Origin: Morella rubra
Lineage: Eukaryota > Streptophyta > Magnoliopsida > Fagales > Myricaceae
Direction: 5' to 3'
DNA length: 64,000 nucleotides
NCBI GenBank assembly: GCA_003952965.2
Contig: CM025855.1
Coordinates: 36,889,546-36,953,545, forward strand
The notes beneath the pieces were generated by a model. It was given only the letters and a program-made list of their open reading frames with translations, had not been told where the DNA came from and made no database searches. This document shows positions 44,651-55,760 of the stretch, piece by piece (position 1 is the stretch's first letter; every line of letters begins with the position of its first letter). The translations under genes were made by a program, and so were the position numbers.

Positions 44651-47312
44651 TAAAGATGTCAGTAGAGCAACCTGAATCTTGCTCTTTTTGCCGTTTTGTG
44701 ACGCACCTCGTTCCCTCCTTTAGGTTGGCAAATGAATAAGCTTTGTTCGCTAGTGTATAGCAGATTTGTTTCTTACTTATTCCGTAATGTGGTTAAATAG
44801 GTCAGTCAAGTAAGGGCATTAAATAACCATCCACCTCTTCATGGTCTCGGTACCTTTCAAGTAATGAACAGTAAGAGCTCAATTTTTGAACCTATGATAT
44901 TTGTCAGAACATTAGCCTGCCATCATACATCTGGTATGAGCTTTATGCTTTCTACATTGACAGGTGCGCTGGGCTTTTATCTGAACGATTCTTTATAACT
45001 GAAGCCCATATCGCTCCTTATTAGTGTTCAGGTGTTTCTCTTTATCGTGACCGTTGGGAAACAATGAATAAACACAAACCAGCTTCTCCACTATTACTCG
45101 TTGGTAGTAAGAACTGGGGCCGGAGGTGATGCAAGTAAAAATAGATGATGCATCCATGATGCGTTTCTCTCTGAGTCTCCCGATTCGAGGTATTAATGTC
45201 AACCTACCTCTAAATGGTAGGTTTTTTGTTTAAATCAGAGTCTCGGCGTAGTATGTTAGATAATACAATATTATTCAGTCCTTTTCTGGGAACAGGACCG
45301 ATTATCGAAAGTAAAATCTCATCACATACTTCATCTTCGATGAACAATTTAGCATTTAAAGTATTCTCTTTATGACGAAAAAAAGCCTCACAAGTCCTCT
45401 TTCGCTATAATCAACTAGATTAGACTTAATTCGTTTTCATTCCGAAAACGCAGATATCTACATATAAATATACACCATATCTCTAAGTTTTCGTGTCAAT
45501 TTAGAGTCAATCAATCTAAATGAATGAATGTATGAGAACTCCTCTTTTTATTTGCGTTTCCCTTCTAGTCTTAGTAGGGATTAAACTAGGACCACATAAC
45601 AATTCAGTTAATTCAAATTGTTAACAACTCTAACACTCTGTGCTTTAGTTCCTTTCTATAAAATGTATTCTTGGTCATTTCCCTGCAAGCAATGGCTCGA
45701 TGATTGGTAAAATGAGTTGAACCTTCAAGCCGGTATTTAGTAAAGGTAGTAAGTGAAGCAGGATGCCATAAGTGAAGTGGTGAATTGCGCACCGAGTCCC
45801 GTCCATGGAATAAGGAAGCATAAAATTAGGTATTGGAGATTAATCCATTATTTACACGTTTCGTAATGAAATTTACAACTAATATTATTACCATCTTTAT
45901 AATCGTCCAATCAAGTACTGTTTTTATTTGGCTTTGTAGAATAGTAGACAGTCCACACATACTTACATTTTGAGCGTCTGTTTTCGTCCAACACCTTTTA
46001 TGTATATAGTCAGAACATTCTCTATATCTAATTAAGTTCACACAGAAGGTCTTCCAAATCAGTGTCCAAATAATATAAACGACAATTCTACTTTCAGTTA
46101 GTTACTTAAAACTAGCGATCGCAAGAAACTGATTTTAGAAACTTAATAACAAGCTTTACTTAGAATTTAAGAACGAGTGAATAACCGTCAGTGATATTAC
46201 AAACAGATATGAAAAATACAAAAATTCAATGTTTTATCGCCACTATCTGTGAACGTATATTGACAAGTCTTCAGAAAATTAAACTTTGTTTCCGTTTGCT
46301 TATTTTCGTGATCTTTAGGTGAATAAAGTTACCTATGGCGGGTCTCTGCGTGATCAATCTATAAATTCATAAAAAACAATCGTCGTCGTCTCCCACCAAT
46401 ACCCTTTAGATATACTTCCCCTTTCATTATCTTCGAGTTTTCTTCTGTTAGCAACATCTCCTCTGACTTTTCCGGCTCAACAAGGCCAAGCCAAGATTTA
46501 GCACTGGAACAAACGATATAGACAGTTGTCCTGAAATTGGAGACGAAAGCCAATGATTTAATGGATATCTACACCCATTTCATATTTCAATGTAATGTCA
46601 ATGTAGCATTCAGGTTCAGCAGGTTCTTTGCTTCAAAGATGAAGAATACACGAGCATATAAGCTAATCTCTAATTCTTGCAAATTAACCTGGTTTAGCCG
46701 AGCTAGAGTGGATGATGAACAATGTTTCCTTAGCCATGATTTAATGCATAAGAGCGTAGTCCCATTACCCTTGGCGAACTCCTTATACCGTTCGTCTTTT
46801 TTCCTTGTGACCTTTGAAGTTAAAATTGTTTCTACTAGTGAAAACTTTTTCTTTTTTCTTAAAATTCTGCCTTATATGTTTGATTCCAGAAGGCAGAACT
46901 GTACCTTTTACTGTGTCATCTATCATCAAAAAGAACTTTTCTCTTTGTTGAATCAGAAGTTTTAACGCACTCTTTGCAAACTATAAAGGGTCGAAAAGTT
47001 TACCCTCGACCCCCCCAGAACCCAATTTTCGCATCTATTAGAGCTCATCATTTCTAATATATTAAAGTAATAGAGCTGGTTTGATCGCGATTTGTCAGTG
47101 ATTTCGAAATTGGAAGCTAGGAAAGCAAGATGGTCCGGAATGCCGGCTCCTACTGCAGTCAGTATTTCACGTTTTAAGGCCTTCTTAAATTCTAATCTCA
47201 AGCACAGAAAACACAGGCCAGACACGGCCACGATCAAAGTTTTCTACTGAGAAAGGAAGGATTCGCTATACTAGTAATCCACATTCAGTGGTATGAAAAA
47301 GATATCATATAA
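44651..47312. other. Unassigned, probably noisy sequence
   Basis: No feature supported. By position, the part above about 46,350 could be the degraded interior of the copia element whose gag is at 47,313-47,730 on the minus strand, but I could not identify domains. Confidence 0.4.
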
Positions 47313-47730
47313 CTATTCAGGACATGTCTTCAAACGATGGTGCAGTACTCGCTCTTTTACAGAGTTCATTTTGGTAGTCATCGACAGTTTCATAACTTGC
47401 TGGCGTGCATAATGACTTTGCTCTCCAAATAGCTCTTGGATATATACAAGTATCTCTTTAGCTATTGCTATGCCCTCGCATTGATTTTGCAATAAGTTGT
47501 ACATAGATGCCAACATATAACAACAAGATAATTCATCCGCCTCATGCCACTTTTGAAAAGCAACTCTTTGTTCTTGAGTAGCGTTGGCTAAGGCAAGCTG
47601 AGGAGTCTCCTCTTTGAGGACATGAGCTATTTTATCCACAGTAAGTACTATCATAAGATTTCTCTTCCAGTCAAGGAAGTTCGGCTCAATTAGTTTATTA
47701 TCATCTAGGATTCTAGATAATGGGGTTAGG
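47313..47730 (-). mobile_element. Copia gag relic
   Basis: The minus strand reads LDWKRNLMIVLTVDKIAHVL, then an AFQKWHEADELSCCYMLASM stretch and IAKEILVYIQELFGEQS, which is the plant copia gag (UBN2) pattern. It is distinct from the Sirevirus gag at 9,906. The remainder of gag is not readable downstream. A broken fossil with at least two interruptions. Confidence 0.75.
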
Positions 47731-48330
47731 CAAGAAAAATTTCACAATAATTAAAACATTAGCATGGAATTTAATAGCTAATGGTAATGCTGAATCACAT
47801 TTTTAGGAGTCTATATATGTTTATTATTTAGCAGAATATAATATTTCGATGATTTGCACTGGATTTATCAAGAAATTTCAACTTTATGTCCATAATACTA
47901 ATTTTAGTCAATTCTGACAATTATAAAACAGTAACATTTATTATCATTAAATACATGTTTGTATATATATGCATTAAAATTTCATGATTTTGATATTTTT
48001 TGGCACCAAATAACACATCTTGACTATTTAAGTGGCGCGTTTATTGTTAAGTGCAAATCGTTTTTTTCTTTTTATTTTTTTATTTGTATTTTTTTAATTT
48101 TTGTAATGGTTTGGCATGCTATTGTTATATCACCACACTTCTCATTATCTACAAGAGTATAATATTTAGAAATAAATAATTGGGCGTTACTTTTAGTTTT
48201 TACCAATATGCAATCAAACTATTCCCAATAATGGAAGGCCATGGAATTTAAGTTTCTTATAAAATAATCTCATTTAACACTTATATTAAACCTGTTAAAT
48301 TTTTTTTTTTTAATCTTAAACACGGATCAA
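47731..48330. other. AT-rich stretch, no genes
   Basis: Strongly AT-rich with T runs near 48,060-48,110 and 48,300. Nothing recognisable. Confidence 0.5.
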
Positions 48331-48585
48331 GACGGGTTGTACGGTCAACAGGTTGACCGGTTGACACATTCGGGCGGGCATGGTCCGGGTCTAACCGATC
48401 TAGGCTATACGGGTCAGGTCCAACTTACTGCACAGCTTGCCATGGCTCGAATAATAGACGCATTAAGCTGGCCAACAAGGCCGCGTGGCTCCCTCTCAAC
48501 CCTTTTTCTTTTTTTTTTTTTTATTGGACCCAGCCCAACCTTTGGGCTTGGCTGCTAGCCTTGGGCAGGAAGCCAAACGGCTGAC
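48331..48585. repeat. Repeat-like sequence with GGTCAAC/GTTGACC words
   Basis: CGGTCAACAGGTTGACCGGT is an imperfect palindrome; the following text (GGACCCAGCCCAACC, TTGGGCTTGGCT) resembles dispersed plant repeats, possibly an LTR. It runs into a gap, so its nature cannot be settled. Confidence 0.35.
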
Positions 48586-49006
48586 NNNNNNNNNNNNNNN
48601 NNNNNNNNNNNNNNNNNNNNNNNNNNNNNNNNNNNNNNNNNNNNNNNNNNNNNNNNNNNNNNNNNNNNNNNNNNNNNNNNNNNNNNNNNNNNNNNNNNNN
48701 NNNNNNNNNNNNNNNNNNNNNNNNNNNNNNNNNNNNNNNNNNNNNNNNNNNNNNNNNNNNNNNNNNNNNNNNNNNNNNNNNNNNNNNNNNNNNNNNNNNN
48801 NNNNNNNNNNNNNNNNNNNNNNNNNNNNNNNNNNNNNNNNNNNNNNNNNNNNNNNNNNNNNNNNNNNNNNNNNNNNNNNNNNNNNNNNNNNNNNNNNNNN
48901 NNNNNNNNNNNNNNNNNNNNNNNNNNNNNNNNNNNNNNNNNNNNNNNNNNNNNNNNNNNNNNNNNNNNNNNNNNNNNNNNNNNNNNNNNNNNNNNNNNNN
49001 NNNNNN
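48586..49006. other. Assembly gap (421 N)
   Basis: A run of Ns separating repeat-like nuclear text from the second mitochondrial copy. Confidence 0.99.
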
Positions 49007-49263
49007 GCCTCCTCTCTGTCTCTAATGTGACAAAAAATGTGATAAGTCTGAGCCTCAACTCTTTTGATTAATGGAGGACATCATGGGTCGCATTGTTGTT
49101 GTTTGAATTACCGCCAATATCCTATAAACCCCTTACTGCTCGCTGTAGGATATAAAAATGACTTTTCGACTTATATTTTTCTATCGCACACCTAACTAAT
49201 ACGCTCTTGAGTGAATATTAATATATCACTGTAGAGAGACAATATAAATATATACGTATTACT
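49007..49263. other. Short unassigned stretch
   Basis: Nothing recognisable. It is noisy-looking and leads into nad2 exon 5 remains at 49,264. Confidence 0.4.
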
Positions 49264-49399
49264 TAGCAATTACTTATCCTCTTTCATTACTCATTCTTTC
49301 CATTATCCCTCTGCCTTTGTTCTCAGTTACTCATCAAATGGCACTCAGTTTATATCTTTAAGTTCAATCATCGACAAGGTTCAAAGAAAGGGTGGGCCA

Positions 49400-49663
49400 T
49401 TGAGAAAGAATCGATTCCAAACCACAATGCTAGCAGATGGCGGGCCTCCGCTTTTCTTTTCATTAATGAAACCTGCCAGTTATTATGAACTCAAATCAAA
49501 AGGACAAAAAATTAGGATTTTAACTTTGTTCAAAAGAAAAAAAAAGAAAGACGTGGGTGGCATTATTACTGGGGTGTCAGTTAGAAAGGTTCTTACAATG
49601 TTCGTTCAATCAAGCAGCATTCTTCTTTTTCTTAACTTAAGGAGAGGGAGGACGGCTTTCTAA
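49400..49663 (+). CDS. Hypothetical mitochondrial ORF (87 aa), copy 2
   Basis: Identical protein to 40,955-41,218. Function unknown. Confidence 0.2.
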   Translation: MRKNRFQTTMLADGGPPLFFSLMKPASYYELKSKGQKIRILTLFKRKKKKDVGGIITGVSVRKVLTMFVQSSSILLFLNLRRGRTAF

Positions 49664-50416
49664 GAAGGGCTTGGGACCTATGAACGGAACAACACAACAA
49701 ACATGATGAAATGAAGAAGAATGAACGGGAGGCGTCGGAGAGAAGGACTGACGAACTACTTACTTGTGGTTGGTTAACTACTTTACTGACTTGGGGTTCT
49801 TTCTCGTAGCTAGTATAGGAAGGCTTATTCCGAAGATTCTTTTGTGAATTCCACGTGCAAGAAGTTTGACTCTCTAGGGCTTTAGCTTGGCTTTCCTTTT
49901 GCTTTGTCCCACGAGTCCTCCCTTGGATCCCGTTTTTGGGTGTCACTATAAGCACAGGATGTGCTCCTAGCTGTAATAAAAAGCTTTGCTCGATTCCTAA
50001 AGAATGGGATAAGAAGGGCATGGCCTAGGCGATCCTATAAGTAAAAAGTGGATTCTCTAGCCTCATCCCTTGCGTAAACCAGACTAAGTAGTCCATTCCG
50101 ATGTTCTGCTTCATGCCCACTGCAACTACTCGTAGCAAGTCCTACATCCTCGATGCTTTCCGCGCCGAGGAAGCCCTTGTAGCTAACCGGTTTGCTCTTA
50201 ATAAAGAAAAAGGCGTGTTCGTGTTGTTTAGTATAGACTAGACCTAGCTGAACCTTTGACTGAAATCTTAGGTTGTCTTTGTTCTTTTCGGTCAATCAAA
50301 CATAGAGTTAGTAAGTCCAACAATCAATCAGAGCTGCCGGGCTCAGCGAATGCTGCCTTCACTCATTCTTGGGCCTTCGGGCCCTTAGGGACGACTCCAG
50401 TCAAGCAATACAAAGA

Positions 50417-50734
50417 ATGACATTGACCAGCCAGATATCACGTAGAAAAGACAGATCCGACCCCCTCACGGGGAGCCTAGTCGAAGGAGTAGTTCGCAGA
50501 GCACTATGGAAAGGCTATGTGCAAAGGAAGAGGGGCAGCTATCTGGGCTATTTAAAAGGGAAAGTCTTCTTGCGTGGAAAGGGACAGTGCGGGCTACTAT
50601 TACTAGTAAGGCTGCAAAGACAGCTATCTTCTCCTTGCTTGCTCCCTGGGGGGAACCCCAAAAGCACCATTCCCACTAGCTACGAGGAAGAGCGACCTAG
50701 TCTCTTACAAAAGAAGTTGTGGACTCAGATATGA
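50417..50734 (+). CDS. Hypothetical mitochondrial ORF (about 105 aa), copy 2
   Basis: The part from MTLTSQISRRKDRSDPLTGS to LLQKKLWTQI is identical to 41,972-42,289; the upstream extension differs because the two copies differ by an indel. Unknown. Confidence 0.25.
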   Translation: MTLTSQISRRKDRSDPLTGSLVEGVVRRALWKGYVQRKRGSYLGYLKGKVFLRGKGQCGLLLLVRLQRQLSSPCLLPGGNPKSTIPTSYEEERPSLLQKKLWTQI

Positions 50735-51102
50735 TATGATGCTCGTACTTATCTAAAGATTTACCTCGGCAGGACAATGCCCTGTGCTTTCCTGTATGTG
50801 AGGAATTCCCCCCGGGGGACTTATTCTGTTTATGGAAAGAAGAGGGAGACCCAATCCTCAGGACAAGAAGGCTAACAAGTCTGTCTTTTGCTTGCCTAGG
50901 AGATCCACTGAGATGAGCTCTTCCGATAGCAGTTGCTTTTCTGCAATCTTTCTTACGTAAACTCTCACAGGAGATAGTAGGTTCTGAGGTCGATAGGAAT
51001 TAATTTAGAAATTTCAGTATTACGAATATCTATAGTCCTTCTTGTCTTGTATTAATCTCTTTTCTTTCTGACTTTAGTCTTTTTAATAGACTAGTTGCTT
51101 TC

Positions 51103-51420
51103 TAATTCTTTATGTTTTTGGAATCCATGGATACCAGAACGCCCAATGTGACAAAGGGGTTGGTCACACCTGTGGTTCTTCTAGGGAATATTGTCATTGT
51201 CATATCAAGTTCTAATTGAGCCATGACTTCTTGGATTGTGGATTGAATAGCCCCTACTTCTTGAAAGCCTGCTTTGATAGAAAAGAGTCAATCGTCTGCA
51301 TATCGAGCGTAGCATATGTTCTTACTCAAATCAATCCAAATTTCCAGATAGAACTGGTGTAAGAAGACATTCATGAGTACGGGTGATATAAAGCTTCCTT
51401 GAGGAATTCTTATATGACTA
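51103..51420 (-). pseudogene. Group II-type reverse transcriptase relic, copy 2
   Basis: Same as 42,657-42,974, including PQGSFISPVLMN, RYADD and the TGA after it. That both copies share the stop argues it is not a sequencing error. Confidence 0.7.
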
Positions 51421-52911
51421 CATAAAAGAATACATTGGGTCAGTCAGTCACTACCTCTATATGCTACGCCCCCTACGTCTTTAAAAACTACGGGGGCTAG
51501 CTATGAGTTCCTTCCTTCCTTCCCACTAAAGAGAGTTAATGCTTACTTTCGCTATAAACCCATACCCATGGCTTCCTTAATCCAAATAGCCATAGGAGAA
51601 GCTGAACTAGCTAACCTAAGTCCGTAGCTAAAGTTCTCAAACAAGAGTTCCATTCCCCTTACTCGTATTGAAGGCAAATCCCGTTACTAGTAGTTCTGGT
51701 TAGCCCACTTGCCCGAGCACACTCTCAACTTGTAGATGCGCCAATCCCGCCTTCCCCCACGAGAACAGAAAAACCAACAGACCACGAACACCAGCACGCA
51801 TGAAAACAGCCCTTTCTTTTGAAAGCATACCCAAGAAGCGGGCATCCATCCAATCTTCACTTATAGACATCAAATGGCCTTATTTCCGTTCGTTAACTAC
51901 TTCTAACGAGCAAGTTAGTAGCCTACCTCGGCTGAATGTTGGGACAAACAGCAATAACCGTGCTTATCCTTCTAATAAATAAACTAAACCTTACCTAAGA
52001 AACCGATTCACCCACTACTGCTACTACTAGTATAGAAGAAGATCTATTAAGACGCACGGCTACCTATATAACAAATTGCCTCTGACCTCTGTCTCACGAC
52101 CGCAAATAGAACCTGTAGCTTCATGCCCTGACCTGAACTGAACTACTACTGGCTTAGCTGCCTAGCTACTAATAACTTGGCACCCGTCCTGCCAATATAG
52201 TAGAAAGAGTATAAGTAGGATTCCACTCAGGGCACACTTGTTAGCTACAGTTCCCATCTGTCTTGTAAAGAACTAGAACTCGAATTGCCCGCAGTTACGG
52301 GACTAGCTCCCCTGGCCGTAGCAACTACAGTTACTCTTGCTCCTGAGCTTCAAAATCCTTACTTCAGGGGGTTAAGGTAGTTTACTTGCTGGCTGATAAG
52401 TCAGGTAGCGAAGCCTAAGATTAGATGACTGATTAGATTACTAGTTTGTTTAACTGAGGTGAGGTTCCCCGCCTAAGTCCCATAAGAGAAGGAAGAATAG
52501 CTGGAAGCTAGAGAGTAGCTGCCTAGCTACAAACTCAAAAGCCTGGATTTGGCTATTAGTCCCTATTATTCTTATTCTAAAGTACCATTGGAGCTCCTTT
52601 TCCCGACAACAGATCGGAGATCTGACTTTCTCAAGTCATACGTCTTTTGTTCAGCCAACAGTGTTCCGCTCTACTTATTATTACTTACTAGCGCCCTTCA
52701 CTTCAACTCATACTACTTTACTTCCAGCTTATTCCCAAATCAAAGCTACTTGCTTATAAGAGCAAGGTGCGTAGCTGGCTTGTTAAAGCATGGAAAGGTA
52801 TCCAGAAAGCACAGTAACAGCTATGAGATAGGCGCCCTCTCACCTAATACCCGCTACTAATACTAAGGATTGAAAGTAGCACAATCGGCTATAGGGCAGA
52901 ACTCCAGATCT

Positions 52912-54349
52912 TATCTGTCTTCCTACTAATAACATAATTTCCTAGGCGTGCTAGTGAACACCGATTACAGTAAGTTCATAAAATCAATTTTTCACTACTA
53001 TGTATTGATGTATAAAGAAGCGTTGAGAATAGACTTAGGACAACTATTGAGCGTTGTATGAAATTCTTTTTCCTCTCCACAGCTTACTATGTGTTATCGA
53101 ACACATTAAGAACATGCGTTGCTGAGACACATGCCACTAAAGTCACCCCGACGAAAGCACTTCGCCTATAGCGAGTGTCCTAATGGTTCTCCAGTGTAGC
53201 CAAGTATTAAATCGAGTGCGCAAAACATACAATCAAAAATGTTGTCGATACACTCAACTATGTAGACGAATTTGCCAAGAAAATCTCAGCGAAATAACGC
53301 ATAAGCGTCTAATCCCACATCGTCCAAAATGGTCTCAATCGAACCTCCAATGGCACCTCCATATACTTACAAAAGTGACAAAACCCTTGAGCTATAGAGG
53401 ACGTCTAATTATAAATGAAAGTTAGAGAGAGAGAAAAGAAACAAGGACTCGCTGACATTATTCTCCAAACTCTCTTATCCTCTTATAGAGCACGTAATAA
53501 GTCAAGATCCCAGAAGCAATTTCAGTTCAGGCTCTGTCCTCTCAGATCTTCACCAAATATTACTCCCATTGTTACATCTTCTGTTCTGCCGCTCATGTCA
53601 CCATTAGGCTCCGAGTCGTCATGCCTATCCCGACACGACAACTATGAGAACTTTCCGTTGAAGAGGAAGACAAGACACTTGCAATACGATCATGCCCCTA
53701 TATCGTTAGAAAAGAGTAAATGCTATTAAAGACAGACAAGGCATATACTCGCAATGTCCTACCAAGCAGAGCTTACGCTTGTTCTTCCATGAGTGAACCC
53801 GACTTTGAGCGTTTTCATTTCAAGGAATCTTTACTTCTTGCATATATATGAGCTTTTCCTTTATAGACTTATTCGCTTAGACGACTTCCACACGTTGTGA
53901 GCTTTCCATTTGCATATTCAGCTCTTGACCAATTTGTCATTTGGTTAAGCCTATCTATCGTAGAAAACCATTTGAGGTTGCTATAAATACACCTGGTGTC
54001 TTAACCCTACTTTTCGACGGTTTAGATAGATAATCCCGCCTTCCGCTGATTTAATTGTGAGAAGAGTGCAAGTCGTAACGACTCCGAATGAGAAACGCCT
54101 TTGTTACGATTGCAATAGCACCAGTCTAGCTAAACCACGCTTCATCTGCCATCTTGAGGGAGAATAAGTGAAGAAAGCCTCAAAGGCAAAGTTTCAAATA
54201 GCCATTGGGATTGTGACGTACGACCAGTGTGTCTTCCCTGACAGTCATCTGAACCATCCAACGATTATCCTGTCTGATGCTCGTGTCATTCTCTCTAACT
54301 CTATTACTACGTCGTCTATCGATTCAATACATATATTTTTATTTCATTT
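52912..54349. other. Noisy sequence, no genes
   Basis: Only a blurred echo of the mitochondrial spacer near 53,150-53,175 can be seen. Open frames (53,183-53,425; 53,415-53,729) show no domain. Confidence 0.5.
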
Positions 54350-55760
54350 GTGAGATTTATGCTTTATGCTTTAGTCATTATTCAGTATTTTGCTTGCTTA
54401 TACACATTTAGTCTCATTATTAATGTGAAGTTATTTTTAATTGGGTTTATTAATTCAAAAAAGCACTTACAGTTTTATTTAGAAAGCACATATCACCCCC
54501 CTCTTCCAGTTCTTACATACGACTTTCACAATTTACCAGTACAGTAATTATTTCTTAATTTATATTTGTTCCAATTCTCTAAAGCCTCTCACATATATTC
54601 CAGCACTACTTCCTCCGTTCCTTACCTCATCGATATACTCTTATACGTAGTCCTAACCTTGATAAAATAATTTAAGTTTTTCTGGTCTTTTTCTATGAAT
54701 TTATAAAACTTGTTCTTTCTATTAATCTTCTCCCTATTGATCTCTTATTGCCTCATTTCTTAATACTATTAATTGTATTCTATTTATCCATTACTCTTGT
54801 TCAAAGTACTCTTGTATGAATTTATTATATGTTTTATGTTATGTTAAACCTTCCATTTTTCTAGTTAAGTTGTACTGATTGTGCATTCCATTGTGATAGG
54901 TCTTAGTTGTAGAATATAATGTTCAATCCATGGTCGTTTTTAAATTTATCAAGTGATAGTCAATATAAAGTCCTTCAACCTTCTCATTAGTATTCCTCAT
55001 ATTTCCTTAAATATTATATTTAGTGTCCTAATTGATTTGAACAATTTAATTTGGGTTCACTTTTAAACCTATTTATTTTCTGTCTTTAATAATCCTGTGC
55101 CTAACTACTATAGTGTTCATTTCTAAATAACCTCTTTGTGTGAGTGTCATATCCTAATTATAGCAACGTTCTCTCTAAACCTTTTCTTACTCGCCATACT
55201 AATGACATAAATCACCCATTACAATATTTTAAATTATATTTTCTTCGGTCCAAACCCTTCTCTTCTTTTCTACACAGTTACTTTTCTATTAATTAAATGT
55301 CTACATTGGATAAAAAAACATATATATTTCTGCGTACCTCTATTTCTTTCATTTTTCATTGTGGTCCTGTTAATAACCTCTTTTCCCCACTTGAATTGCG
55401 CCTCATTTTCCATAAGCAAATGATTATAGGTCATCCTGTACTTTTCAAACTAATAAAACTTGAAGAATTATTTATTACTACTTAATATTTTCATGCAATG
55501 TAAGACTAACAGCTCAACCTATAACCCACGTTCGATTGTTCAATCTACATTATTTAGGCTGGATATTCTAATTGAAATAGTGAGAAATAATTATTAGTAT
55601 ATTGTGTTGTCTGAATTCAAAGTCTGCTCCTTATCACTAAGTCCTTATGGCCCATCTTGTACTATCTTATCTCTTGTCTTCACGAATTAATTATTTATTA
55701 TCTAATGCTACTTTAAAGAGCCTATTCTTTAGGTCATTCTAATTTATATTGCGTCCGTTG
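54350..55760. repeat. Blurred AT-rich tandem repeat, first block
   Basis: Variants of a phrase like GGTCCAAACCCTTCTC followed by TTCTTTTCT, TTATT and ACTAAT recur (for example 55,253, 55,360, 55,651). They resemble the phrases of the larger block at 58,900-64,000. The pyrimidine-rich plus strand is notable. No genes. Confidence 0.4.

Larger units (their letters stand above)
49264..52911 (+). repeat. Mitochondrial direct repeat, copy 2
   Basis: Colinear with 40,822-44,471. It starts with the 3-prime half of nad2 exon 5 (stop at 49,361; its first 40 bp or so are slightly garbled) and ends at ACTCCAGATCT (52,911), beyond which the two copies have nothing in common. The exon 5 start, intron and exon 4 are missing from this copy. 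Confidence 0.93.
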
